DNA of 64,000 nt from Allantophomopsis cytisporea (taxonomy: Eukaryota; Ascomycota; Leotiomycetes; Phacidiales; Phacidiaceae). Below the pieces are notes generated by a model. It had not been told where the DNA came from. It saw nothing but the letters and a program-made list of their open reading frames with translations, and ran no database searches. The position numbers were made by a program, and so were the translations under genes. How positions within the stretch are numbered: the first letter of the stretch is position 1; every line of letters starts with the position of its first letter. Positions 21,536 through 33,230 of this stretch are shown here, piece by piece. Location: positions 1,922,001-1,986,000 of the forward strand of contig CP103026.1 in assembly GCA_024752435.1 (NCBI GenBank), read 5' to 3'.

Positions 21536-23302
21536 ATGTCGCGAAACCTTCAACACAAGTCGCCCAGCCGCGCAGGCAAAAAGACGCCAACGAAGCGATC
21601 TCAGCGCAGCGATTATTCATCGGATGATGACTATGCAGGTGTGGATCTCATCACCGACTCCGAAGAGGACGAGCCAGATGTCGAATTGGCTGAGGAGGAG
21701 GCAATCATTGAGTCCGAAGAAGACGATGATGGTTCTCTTGCGGCCCCTCAGCCATCCGTTGATGATGATCACAGCAGTTGGGGCGGTTTTGATATGGACG
21801 ACCAATTCATGAGCGGAGAAGCTTTCTTTGACGAACACATGGGACGTACCGAGAACACATACAACACGGCTACCGAAGACGATTCAAGACGCTCTTCAAA
21901 GGTTGAACACATTGACAGTGGATCAGATAGTGATACAGCACAGTCGGATGGAAACAACAGCTTTTTCCCCGATATTTTCTTGGACATGGATCATCTTGAC
22001 CGTGGCTTCCGCCGTTCTCTCGAAAAAGATAACCCGGATGATGATGGAGAGTCAAGCGATGGATCTTTTTGGGATTTTGATGAAAATGATGGAGCTGTAC
22101 CTGCCGAGTCGGATCATAAAGTTGTTATCGAAGCTGATAAGACCGATAAGGCCGACAAGGAAGAAGATAATCAAGATGATAATAAGAGCGACAATGAGAG
22201 CTCCGTAGGCTCATCAAGTGGATATGAAAGTTGGTGGTCCTGGTTATTATTGCACGCTTGAGTTGCGCTAACATTATTACTTCTAGCTGATGATGGTGAA
22301 ACTACTGAGGAAGATCTCCCTCCTGCTGCCCAATATGTCCCAGCTCGTTCAGTCCTTCGTAGAGATTCCAATTCCTCTTCTAGTACTGATGAGGATGATA
22401 TCCCTACAATTCGACGCAATCCATACCGACCTGCCCCTCCACAACGATCGGGCTCCTCCTCCCTTAGGAATGGACCAAAGCTCTTCTCATGGAAGCATGA
22501 TGCTAGCAAACCATTCGCTGTCATGGATAGTCGTGGAAAGAAACTCATTATGTTCAAGGCTAGGGTTGCCAGGCAGTTCAACTTTGACAGCGAATTCCGA
22601 ACCCCCGCGCCTCCTGTTGGGGATAGTGATCTTGATCTTAATGCCTTAGACCAGATGTCACCTATGATCAGCAACTCTGCCAATCTGATGATGAGTGCGA
22701 TGTACACTCCACTCAATGAGTCTCTTGGCAATGGTCAAGCTCTTGGTCCTCCAGAGGCTTTCTACCCTTTCACCAGTGTCGACTCCAATGGCGCCATCGA
22801 CCATGAAGACCAATCATCTTATGATGAAGAGGATCTCGACGACGAAGATCTATGGAACATTGGCGACTTCCTTGACTTCGGAGACTCTTCTTCTGATGAA
22901 GGCGAAGAGCAAGATATCGAAGGTGGCTCACCCTCACGTGCCGGTACACCAGCCAGTACAGCACGTAGCCAGCGTGCTACCACCGAAACCTCTCATCCTC
23001 TTCTCGACCATTTTGACCGCGGTGTCGTTGGTGCTTTCCGTAAAAACCAGACCCGCCATCAGCTCCTCTCTCGCAATACTGCTTCTCGCGACTCCCTTGC
23101 ATTCTCGGGTCCTTATCGCCAAGGCACTATCCGCGGCATCAAGGGTGGCCGTTTGGCAGCTGCGAATACACCCATCACACCTATGCGTAAGCAGAAGGGT
23201 GTTAAACAGGCCGTTGCCTCTAGCCCGGGCAGTCCTCTTGCCCAAGGTAAGAGAAAGTTCTCTGGCGCTCAGCAGGAGATCGGCAAAAGAAGTCGTCAAT
23301 GA
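21536..23302 (+). CDS. Acidic nuclear-type protein, possibly CRF1/IFH1-like coactivator
   Basis: Two exons, 21536-22229 and 22287-23302, joined across a 57-nt GTTGGT...TTCTAG intron, give about 569 residues. The start MSRNLQHKSPSRAGKKTP is the first ATG in frame. Residues 20-230 are very acidic with SDEED-like stretches, FFPDIFLDMDHLDRGFRR and DGSFWDFDEN; then DDGETTEEDLPP, SKPFAVMDSRGKKLIMFKA, a Ser/Asp-rich part, LLDHFDRGVVGAFRKNQTR and a basic tail (GKRKFSGAQQEIGKRSR) suited to nuclear import. The order of acidic block, TTEEDLP and PFAVMDSRGKK resembles filamentous-fungal proteins of the CRF1/IFH1 type, which work with Fhl1 on ribosomal protein genes. This family call is tentative; a fungal protein of unknown function is the safe description. 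Confidence 0.75.
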
Positions 23303-24698
23303 AACCATTCCAGATTTCAATATGACATATATACGACTGAAGGACGGCATGAAAACTCAATTTTCATCCCTGGCCTCAGCACTTTCTTTCCAACTTACTT
23401 CTCCTAGTTCCCTTTGCTCATTAACTTCTCGTTCTTTTTTTCGGAAAGATATTTCTCATAATGATTTGGGGTTAGAAAAAAAAGGCCTTCAAAACAAAAG
23501 TCTAGAGCACACATTTTTCGAGTCTATATCAGCCGTTTGGCTTGTAGCTAACTAGCTCGTGCTGGGGCGTTGGTTGAGTTTAATGTGTTCTTTCCATGGT
23601 TTTGCTGGAGTATATGCTGTAGCCTAGTGAAAGAATATATTGATGAATTTCATTCAATGTTTATTCACTGTTAAAATTTGGTGGATCTTTTCGGAAGTTT
23701 TGCAGGGGGTTAGCTGAGGATTGAAGAGTGAATATTATCTTTGTGTCCGAAATACATAAGTGACTGCGAGTAAAAGAAATACTTCGTAGAAAGCATGAGG
23801 GTAGCGTTGTATTGCAGCATTCGTTTTCGCAAACTGAATAACTGCTTATCCCACTCTCAAGCTCCTGATTAGCTGTGCAGGCCCATTATCGTGTGCTGCT
23901 GCATCAATATACGCTGCTCGAGTAATCTCAGCTGATGAGTTATGCGGCACATCTAAACAACTCTAACCTTTTGAAACATTGTCAACCCCGTATTGCTTTG
24001 AACCTCTCATCAATTCCGAGCTGGTTTCAGGCGACAGCTGCTAAAGTCACTGAAGAAGACAGCCAATCCAGTTCACCGATACAAAGGAGCTGCGATGTTC
24101 AGCATTTCCTAACCAGAACGTCAAGGGTTGAGCGAAGACCCTGAATTTATATTGGTAGTTTCAGAGCTGTACTGATCACCAGTTGATCAGTGCCCGAACT
24201 CGCTCTATTGATTGTATCTTGGTCCTCGATTGCAATTCCGTTTTACGTATCGAGATCTGCTTTTGTATGATTAGATGTCTTGCAGTAGCATTATCAGTTT
24301 CACAAGCACAGTATTTGCCAGCTGGTTCAGAATTCGAGCTAAGGAGTATGCACATGCCATTACTATCGAGCTCTATATGCAACTTTTCTCTATTTCTCAA
24401 ACAACCATCATCCACCGAGTCAAGAGCCAGCCTCAAATGCAACACCCACAGGAAATAGAACCACAACACGCAACCAGGAACGCCGAAAGACTATGCAATA
24501 TGCACCATCCCATGATCGTAATTCATAATAGGTCCCTCCCGACTCCTAATAGACTCCAGAACAAGATGTAAACCTGAAAAGAAAAAGAGAAAGAAAAATA
24601 AATAAATAAACCGAACACGACGAATATGCTGCTTCTTATACAACAACCAAAACAATAACAAAAATTAGTAAATGAGAGAAATAAAGACTGGAACATGA
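23303..24698. other. Intergenic region between convergent genes
   Basis: 3' flanks of the acidic protein and of the TBC gene. No supported coding frame. An AAATAAATAAATAA tract near 24597 may serve polyadenylation on the plus strand. Confidence 0.45.
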
Positions 24699-27392
24699 CT
24701 AGCTCTTGTTCCTTCCCATGCCTAGCCTAAGGCGATTAGATTTATTCCTCTGTAGCGGAACACCAGAAGCCTTTGCACGTTCCTCAGCATACCCCTGACG
24801 TCTCTCAGCGCGTCTATCCTCAATAGTTTCCTGACTGATATGACCGAAGCCATTTCTGCGCCTGAAGCAGGCCTCCATAAGGGCGTTGGCGTCAATGAGA
24901 CGTCTAGGGATCGTTTGAACGACCTGGAAAATCTCCATTGGATCCGAAACGGCGCGGATCTCTGTCTCGCCGACCTTGAAGATAGCTAGGGCGATACGGA
25001 AGAGCGTCTTGCTGCCCTCGTAGAAGAACGAGTCCCAGACTCGCATCGTTGTCTCGATAGGGAGGGTTCCAATGAAGCAGGACATAAACCAGGCCGTCGT
25101 ACAGAGTGTGATGGGCGGCAGTCGCATAGACACCTGACCATCTCCGGCTGTACCGTCGAGTTCTCCACCAATTTTTGCCCAGATTGCTGGCATGGAATCC
25201 TTGATGCTCATCATGAGGACTCCGAGATCCACGTTCGCACCTTCGAGATTGACTTCGTGTGTTCCTGGGAGGTATACACGGGTGATGATGTTGAGCATCC
25301 AAAAGGACTTCTCCTCATCCATGAATAGCAAGAGAAGACCAGCAAGGAAATTTAGAGATTGACAATAGCCAATTTTGGGATTGTAGACCGAGAAGGCCTG
25401 AAGAACGCGACGGAGAGATTTGAGAGTATCCGTTTCTGGTTCTGGAGGAGCCTGGACACCTTCTTCGAGCTCTGCAGAATCAACTGGCGGATCTGGCTTG
25501 AATTTGATGTTGTCCGGAAATGTTCGATTAAGATCTCGCTCAATGAGCTCTTCATCTGTTGCACTCAGACCCCCACTGGACACCTTCGCAATCAGAGTAT
25601 CATAAAGCCCAGGATGCTTCGCTACCATCGCTGGACCTCCGGCATAATAAAACCATGCTGCACCACGCCAATCCGGTGGGATACCCTTTCGCACAAATCT
25701 CTTCACCTTGTTAGACCGTGGCGGGAACCTATTAGGCTTGTCGGTCATGATACCACATTCACGCAGTAAAGCAACCCATTTCTTTTTCCGTCGCATCAGA
25801 AACTCGGTATAAGGTACGTTCCAAGCCTCATACTGAGCCATCGTGATATTTTGAGTTACTTTCTTGAAACCGTATCGATCTCGGTGAGGCCCATACGGAG
25901 CTCCTACGCTAGCACCAATGACACGAGTAGACGTCCTTCTCAAAGGACCAGTTGGCGCGGGAAAAAGCTTGCCAGGAATTCCTGGTGGAGGAAAAGAAGG
26001 AGATGGAAGAGCACCTGGTGGAAAAGCAGGCGATGATGGCATCATGTCTGGACTGGCAGGTCGCGCCTCAACCGTAGGGCTGGAAGGCCGTGTCAAGACG
26101 GCTGGGCTGGAAGGTCTTGTGAATGTAGTTGGGCTGGATGGGGTGGTGAACGCAGTTGGACTAGAAGGTCTACTATTATAAGGTTGCTCGCTCGGCGGTC
26201 TTTCAAAAGCACTGCCCCGGAAGATAGCAGCCGAATCACGAGAAACCAGAGCAGGCATCTGCGGCACAGCCAAACTTCCGTCCTCCTCCATCAGTTGTTT
26301 AAGAAGCGGTGTGGGGGGTGGGCCCTCGTTGTCCGTCATGTCAGCTGGGGTATCATAATCTTCTTCCACGGCCGAGTCTGCAAACCCATCCTCGTACATC
26401 CCAATTGCATCGTCCACACTTAATCCTTCATCCTTGCCATATATTGAGGTGCGGGAACTGCTTTTTGTGAGCACACTACTTCTTTCAGTTCCGCTTGTGC
26501 CAAGATAGCTAGAATTCGTCGTCAGTGCCGATCTGAAACTGGAGCGTACTTCTTCGCTGTCGTACTCATTCGTTCGGATTGGCTCGAGTCTGGAAGAGAC
26601 ATTGCTGTCTGGCCTGCTATCTGTTCGAGGATTATATGCTCTTTCAGGCCGGTTACCCGAATTCGTAAAATTCCTTACTCGAGGTTGTATGTGTGGTGCC
26701 GAGTGATAGTCGCCAACTGACATTGACGGGCGCAAAGTAGGTGCGGGATGAGGGTTCAATGAATTCGAGTCCTTTGAAGAGGAAACTGACATCCCCCTCT
26801 CTCTGTATGTTTCCTGAGCTCTGGAGTTAATGAGGTTCACCTCGTGGGGTGCTGGGAGGGGAAATGTCCGTGAAGTTTGTATGGAGGGTTTGGGCGATTC
26901 CTCTATCTGTCGTATACTGGCTCCACGAGGTCTGGAAAAGTTCTCCGGAGTACGTACTTCGCGAGTATGTACTTCGGGTGTACGTCTACCATCGGAAGAT
27001 TGTGAGGTGTATCCGTTGTTCAACGCCCGCAGTCTCGAGGCTTCAGAAGGTCGTTTACTGAGCACATGAGGGTGTTGAGGTCCATTCTGTGGTCTCGAAG
27101 GCTCCTCAGGTGAGCGGTAATGTGATTGTGAGGTTGAAGGTCTCTGAACAAGTGTATATGCGGGATGAGCATGGTTGTGATTATGATTCGGAAATGCTGA
27201 ACGAGTTGGCGAGGCGGGGAGAGAGTTATCGGATCCCTTGGAATCGGTTCGTGCTCGTCCAGGTATAGGACGTTGAGGTTGTGGATAAAGATCGAATCTC
27301 CTACTCCGTTGTTTTCTGACCTGCAGACTCACAGGTGGTCCCTCGCGACGACCCATCAGCTGCGGTGCTTCTTGATGTTCGTTACTGTACAT
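24699..27392 (-). CDS. TBC-domain Rab GTPase-activating protein (Msb3/Gyp3-like)
   Basis: Single exon, 897 residues. Residues 1-560 are disordered, basic and Ser/Pro-rich, with five tandem RPSSPT-like units at about 408-450 and PPPG-rich stretches after them. The TBC domain begins near RKGIPPDWRGAAWFYYAGG (568-586). The arginine finger lies in IERDLNRTFP (Arg623) and the glutamine finger in GYCQSLNF (Gln678), so both catalytic fingers are present. The tail is basic (RNKSNRLRLGMGRNKS). Such proteins accelerate GTP hydrolysis by Rab GTPases; the Msb3/Msb4 group acts on Sec4 and related Rabs in polarised exocytosis. The branch is inferred from domain layout. An unusually long gene-free stretch lies upstream. 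Confidence 0.9.
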   Translation of the reverse strand: MYSNEHQEAPQLMGRREGPPVSLQVRKQRSRRFDLYPQPQRPIPGRARTDSKGSDNSLPASPTRSAFPNHNHNHAHPAYTLVQRPSTSQSHYRSPEEPSRPQNGPQHPHVLSKRPSEASRLRALNNGYTSQSSDGRRTPEVHTREVRTPENFSRPRGASIRQIEESPKPSIQTSRTFPLPAPHEVNLINSRAQETYRERGMSVSSSKDSNSLNPHPAPTLRPSMSVGDYHSAPHIQPRVRNFTNSGNRPERAYNPRTDSRPDSNVSSRLEPIRTNEYDSEEVRSSFRSALTTNSSYLGTSGTERSSVLTKSSSRTSIYGKDEGLSVDDAIGMYEDGFADSAVEEDYDTPADMTDNEGPPPTPLLKQLMEEDGSLAVPQMPALVSRDSAAIFRGSAFERPPSEQPYNSRPSSPTAFTTPSSPTTFTRPSSPAVLTRPSSPTVEARPASPDMMPSSPAFPPGALPSPSFPPPGIPGKLFPAPTGPLRRTSTRVIGASVGAPYGPHRDRYGFKKVTQNITMAQYEAWNVPYTEFLMRRKKKWVALLRECGIMTDKPNRFPPRSNKVKRFVRKGIPPDWRGAAWFYYAGGPAMVAKHPGLYDTLIAKVSSGGLSATDEELIERDLNRTFPDNIKFKPDPPVDSAELEEGVQAPPEPETDTLKSLRRVLQAFSVYNPKIGYCQSLNFLAGLLLLFMDEEKSFWMLNIITRVYLPGTHEVNLEGANVDLGVLMMSIKDSMPAIWAKIGGELDGTAGDGQVSMRLPPITLCTTAWFMSCFIGTLPIETTMRVWDSFFYEGSKTLFRIALAIFKVGETEIRAVSDPMEIFQVVQTIPRRLIDANALMEACFRRRNGFGHISQETIEDRRAERRQGYAEERAKASGVPLQRNKSNRLRLGMGRNKS

Positions 27393-30300
27393 GTTTGCCC
27401 TTTGTCACTGCACAGGAGTGGGATCTCGAAGTACTTCAAACTCGGCGAAGTCTCGAAAATCCCACTGGCAGGGGGACTTTTGTGTTCGCGACCTAAAGCC
27501 CCGTTCTCTTTATCTCCAGCATAAGCCAATTGTTTGTATGATGAGGTTTTTGTATTGGATTGTATTGAGTTCGTGGGGATGGGTTTGGATCGTGAGGGGG
27601 TTTGTTATCCAGAAGAATCGAAGAGTGGCACAGCCAACGAGTACAGGGGAAGTTGGATTGTAGCGACACTGTAGCAAGCTGATCTTAGCTATGGTCGGAT
27701 CCAGTAGTAAATGGCAATGACCATTAGGATTTGATCTTCAATCGCCTTGAGTTTGGAGGGGAAGTGAGGGGGGAAATAAATAATAACAACAGCAATAAAA
27801 GAAATGCAGGTCCGGAGAGTGCATGAGGAGTTACTGCGTACCTTTAGCCTTTAGGCGCTTTGTGCTTCTACTTCTGCCTATGCTTGTGCGTAGAGTCGAG
27901 TCGGAGTAGCTAATATGCTTTTTGAAGCCTGTGCTCTACGCTGTTGTGTTATGTTGTGCTGTGCTGTGATTTGGTGTCTGTGTGGTTTGTGAATTGTGGA
28001 TATGGGAGTGAAGTGGATGTTGTAGTGGATGTGGTTGCGCTTATGAGAGTGGTCAAGAGAGACGCACCACAGAAGAAGCATGGGTACTCTACCGCAGACG
28101 GGTGTAAGAGTTTTGTGTATCCACGTGGTTCGGTATGTTCATATAATAAATATGAGGGATAGAATATGAATATGAATCTGATAGATGAATAAGGATATGA
28201 GGGCGAGGTTGAGTGTGAGTGCGTGCGTTTGTGCGTTGGTTGTTTGCAGATTCATTATTAGCGGTACTGGTATGCTTGTATGCTTGCACTTTACGTCGTC
28301 AGAATCGAATGGACCTGAAGAGCAGAGCTTTGTCAAAAGCTACGGAGTCCCAAAGCACTAGATCATGATCTATTGTTCTCCCTGTCCAATCCTCGCTGTT
28401 GGGACTTGGTTGATGTATAGATTACATTAGTATGAGCACACTGTGTACAAAATTGCCCAGGTATGTTGTCGACGTGAAGATGTTCTTCAACATCTCTAGC
28501 TTATACCTCGTCTTGTCTGTTATGTACATGTTGTACATTATGTATGTACGTACATGCCTCACGGCTCCTTACCTTGCTCCGTCCCGTACAGATCTCTCCC
28601 CCAAGATGTGATGGAGAAATGGGTAAGTACAAGTAAAGTAAAATAGCTTAACGGCAGCGCGCAGAATAACTTGCAACGAGATTGTCAACATGGGTGCGAC
28701 GGGAGCTACGCCGATGCCAACAACCAAATCTTGCGCCACCTGCTAATTCCATGGAAGTCAAGTTTCTTCCTTTCTTCCTTTCTTCCAATGGATTTTCATT
28801 CTCTTCCTCTTGATTCACAGTCTCTGGTTTCTTTTACGTTTTCTTTCCTTTCGACCCCTCACCCCCTCTTCCAATTTTCCTTTTTTTTCCTGCTAAATCT
28901 TTCCTGGTGTCTGGTACCAGGGGAATACGCTGTACGAAGTAGTTCAAGTTGAGTTGCCATCCGACACAAGCAATGTTCATCTCTTGACCGGGGGTGACTT
29001 TTCCATTCAAACCTGGATACAAAATGGATCGATGTGAGTAGCGCCTCACCTAGTTGTCAATCCTTGCGTTGATGATGCAGAGAAATATAATTACGAGAGT
29101 AAGAGGTGTGCCAGAATATGGAACTCCATAGTATCAAAAATGCCATAGATTAACACAGTGAGTGAGAAGAATCAGTCAGTATCAGGAGCACGAAGTGATA
29201 GTATGTAGGATGCGAATGAGTACGGGATTGTCATCAAGTAATAGCGGCACACAGTCAATACGAGTTAAGTATGATCTTGGCGAATACCTCGTCGTTAGTT
29301 CCTCTAGAGACGGAGAAGAAGAAGAAGAAGAAGAAGAAGAAGAAGAACAAGAGCGAAGAACTGACGATCAGAATCTGATTTTCCTGAATCTTTGTCATCA
29401 TCCACCAAATCTGTTGGGCCTTGCCGTTGTCTCTGAATAATCGATGATATGTCAGTACTTACTATCACTTAACTCGCGCATTACCCTCGGGAGCTTCGTT
29501 TGACGTCCAATGCCCATTCTACAGTGAGAATCAGTCTACATGCTTGTCCCCAGATAAAGACCCGAACGACCTGCAGATGCCGCCAAACAAGGTTCTTAAG
29601 ATTGGTCGAGGGGGAGAGTTTATTGGGAGAGCAGGGCCTGTGATGCTCGTGCACCACCAATCTACGAGGTTGATGACGATGGTACTGTCACAGTGATAGT
29701 AAACAGAGCATGTACTTTGCCGACGGAGATGAACTGCTCACATGGGAGGTGACACGAACTTGTCAGAATACAATTCCCGGAGCGAGGCACTGAAGGTGAT
29801 GAGAGAGCAAACGCACAAACGCACAAACAAAGCTTGTTTACAAAATACTCCAAATGAATCTATATATAATCCTTACACTCTACTTACGCTCAACGACCGT
29901 GTCTCCGTACTCGACTTCGAACGCTTCATTCGCGTCTCAAGTTTCATATGTCATGCTCACTCACTCTTTACAACGCACAATACGGAGTAACGAATAACAG
30001 AACATGATCTTTACAGCTGCTGTCAACAAAAAGCTGGTTCCCACCAACCACTTAGTCTCCTCGACTCTGCTTTAAGGAGTCACTCATATGTTCCCACAAT
30101 CCACTACATATGAGCTGAATCTCAGGGCTTCAGACAGACGTCTTACAAGTGCCACGCACTAGAAGCCTTCCTCGGTCTTCTAACGTTGATCACCACACCT
30201 CTCAATCTCCTTCTGGGCGACAGTCTGCCTTATGCTAGAAACTCAATCTCGCTCGTGCGCCCGGGGCACTTCACGGAGTAGGCAAATCTTTCCTCGACCA

Positions 30301-31849
30301 GTGGACTCCAGCACGAGAATGTCTCGCGGCAGAGTTTGGCACACCGGGCGCCGAGGGCGAGGTCAGGCATACGGAGTTCGGATGCGTGCGGGGGGTATGC
30401 TGAAGAGGAGTCAGTTGGCGAGAATTCTTTTGAAACACCTGACATGCATGCTTTGATGAAATATTTGGACTTTTCTTCTCGTCTTATGACAATTAATTGC
30501 GCCGAGCCTCTCTTTATATGCTGATGAGAGTCAATGGGAAGCAAGATGACGGAGAAAGAATCAGACCTCCGGCTTCCAGACTCTTTAAATAGGAGTAGAG
30601 TAAGGCCTGGTGGGGTTTTACAAACGCACAGCTTTTTGCGCTGAGAATTTCGAAGTGCTCAACGGCTGATGGCCTCGGACAGATGAGAAAAGATTAAATA
30701 CATCTGAGATATTGAGAGTAAGTGGAAATCAATTCATCTCATGACTCTTTGATAATTGATTGCATCAAAGCCCACTTCATCGAAGCTCCAACTTTAACTC
30801 ACGCTTGATTTCGGGGGGCACGGAGGTGCATACACGCAATGCATGGCGATTTGGGTTTGGGTTTTGCAGCACCATAGCGAGCATCAGTCTGCACGCTTTA
30901 ATGATCCTCCTCTTGCACCGAGCTTCACTCCTGGCACGGGACGACTGTATATATTGCAGTACACTTTTTAATATGACCATAAAAATAGGAGGATGCAGGA
31001 ACCGACATATATCATTCTTCGCTTTATGCACCGTATGCAGAAGCATATGGGTTCGTTCCTGAGGAGTGTTCACAGAAGCTTGGAACATGGTCATGAACTT
31101 GACCTGTCATTTCGACACAACTAAAACATCTCGACATGCACGAATCTGCCCATATCTCATGGGAAAGCATCACTACTCTTGATTTTCTCCGAGATCTTGT
31201 ATACTGTATATCGAAAACAAGGACAACTGTAAATGTCAAGGAATTACCAGAGTATCATACATATCTATAAAGTACACATACGTAACTATAAGGTGAGCAG
31301 CCAAGGTGATGTTCTCAGGCATACCCCGGAGAGCCCTCTTCGGGTGGTCAAGAACGATCTCTTGCATTAGCATCGAAGAGAACTATGACCTGACTAAGAG
31401 ACGTCACATAGTGCTACATGAAAAATGAAAGGCTCCAATGAAAATTTCTAGCTGAATGAGAGTCCATCATTGCGTAATGCAAAGATCTGTTTTTTCAGTC
31501 CTTGAACATGTCGTTGTCAGTTTTTAGCTGAAGGATGATTTTCTTTTTGTGATTCATGGATGCTGGCTGTATGATAACGCCGGGATTCCCTGGAGAATGA
31601 AGAAGGGGACCAAAGATCGTTTTATGCATCTCCACACTCTGAAAACAGCACAAAAACTTCCATGTGATGACTCGATGACTCGAAGCCTCTTAACTCCCAT
31701 GAGTCGCTCTTCTCTATCTTCGTGGTTGTGCAGCATACCTCGTCAGTGTATATTTACCCAGCATCTTTTCAAGCACCTTCCAGAAGACACGTATGCCCAA
31801 ACGCTTTCTCTAAGACCGATAACATGGGATCATTCTAGGTTTCAGTTAT
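27393..31849. other. 4.4 kb region without a supported gene
   Basis: Several short frames exist, but none combines a real ATG, recognisable motifs and consistent splice sites. Three TGTACA palindromes occur at 28444-28449, 28523-28528 and 28532-28537, followed by GTACGTAC. A GAA repeat (29315-29347) and CTTTCTTCC tracts near 28765 are present. It may be a long regulatory region for the TBC gene or hold non-coding RNA. Confidence 0.45.
29315..29347 (+). repeat. (GAA)11 trinucleotide repeat
   Basis: Eleven perfect GAA units in non-coding sequence. Confidence 0.9.
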
Positions 31850-32419
31850 CTACTCTCGTTGCAAGACAACTACTAGGCCCATCATTCCCAGCATAACTGT
31901 CTTCAGCCATGGATGCTCACTCAGTAAGATAGTCACGTATCCCACAAATGGAATATATGCCACAACACTGCCAATGATATCCTCTTCTCTGTTCAAATAA
32001 TCCTGCCCTCTAGCATACAACTCCGTGTCATCGGCGACGTTATTATCTCCTTTCGTAAGAAGTTGTAAAGGTTGGTCACTATTCATATCAGCGCAGTCCT
32101 ACTCCCATAAGAATCAAACATACCCTCCTCCGAACTTCCTCACCACCCTATGAACAATAGGAATATCCTTCCCTCTCACATTGTACACTACCACTTCACC
32201 AACCTTCGTCTCCGAAAACCAATTGCGATTCCACAGAAATAGTAAATCTCCTCGTTGGAAAGCCGGCTCCATCGATCCCGAAAGGACAACCACAATAGGT
32301 GATGGTGAGTCGGCAACCACTGAGATCCCCTTCCACATCATAAATGCCGTAGAAAGAATAAGTCCAAAGTTCAGCAGCTGCGAGAGCGCTTGTCGTGGGT
32401 TTTGGAGTGCTGATAACAT
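31850..32419 (-). CDS. sec11: Signal peptidase complex catalytic subunit Sec11
   Basis: Two exons (32419-32124, 32078-31850) joined across a 45-nt GTATGT...AATAG intron restore the run [17 protein letters not shown]; 174 residues, the usual length. One N-terminal membrane anchor ([18 protein letters not shown]) precedes the catalytic serine in [15 protein letters not shown] (Ser49), the catalytic His in PIVHRVV (His90) and the TKGDNN box carrying the Asp of the triad. A hydrophobic C-terminal segment (YVTILL...[12 protein letters not shown]) follows. The enzyme removes signal peptides in the endoplasmic reticulum membrane, including those of the secreted hydrolases nearby. Confidence 0.95.
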
Positions 32420-33230
32420 GGCGAGAGCAGAGATGCGTCCGGAAGTCGAGAGAATGTGCTGATATTAGGATAATATCCGCCGAGCTGGAGAATATGTCCC
32501 TGGAGACTTTGAAGCCTTGCCGAAGGGAATACTGAGAGGTTTGCACGGATCGGAAGCTCGATGCTGGTTGTATTATGATGGAGTTGTGGACACATTTGGG
32601 TCTTAGGCGCCCGTGCGAGGGACATTTCACAAGGCTGATGGTTAGTTTAGCGAGGCTGTAAAGTGAAGGGTCCAATCCCATGATGTCCTCTCTTCCGAGT
32701 GAGAAACACACTCCAAGATTCTACCTACCTTCTGATAGGTACCTATATCCTGTTTACCTGCAACTTGTAGAGATATTCAAGAACATCGGTGTTTACTATA
32801 TGAAGGATTAGAGCCGCATAGGCAAAGAACGATAAGATAGGTAGTTTTTGATAAACATTAAACATGCAGGACTTGGCCATACTCTTCAAATGAACATCCA
32901 GATGAATCCTCTTGTCAGGGGGCTTCTTTCTTCATTTATGATAGCGATCAATCCGCCTATTCTTACCTTCTGTTGCTTTAAAGATTGAGTGTTTTGTGAA
33001 ATATGTATAAGGAGAAGGTAAGTGATGGTGCGTTCCTTCTTTCAAGACACCAATGCTTTCCTTCTCATAATGTGCAACATTTCTTCTCATTCTCTTGCAT
33101 CTTTCGTTGCTCATCATCTACGCATCTCTGTTCCACACCTACATTACTTTTCAACACGAAGAAACCTTGTACAGTCCAATCTGTCCTGAATCACTGCATG
33201 CCATACACTCCTCCTACCAGTCGGGACGCT
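32420..33230. other. Divergent intergenic region, Sec11 and membrane protein
   Basis: Promoters of both flanking genes. In-frame ATGs at 33003 and 33198 precede the chosen start of the plus-strand gene, so its 5' part could be translated in a longer form. Confidence 0.45.

Noticed and set aside
30230..30544. 104-codon open stretch on minus in the 4.4 kb gap
   Set aside because: Its first codon is TTG and no motif or conserved pattern is seen.
31549..31896. 115-codon frame on plus overlapping the Sec11 3' end
   Set aside because: No ATG at its head; overlaps a certain gene on the other strand; no recognisable content.
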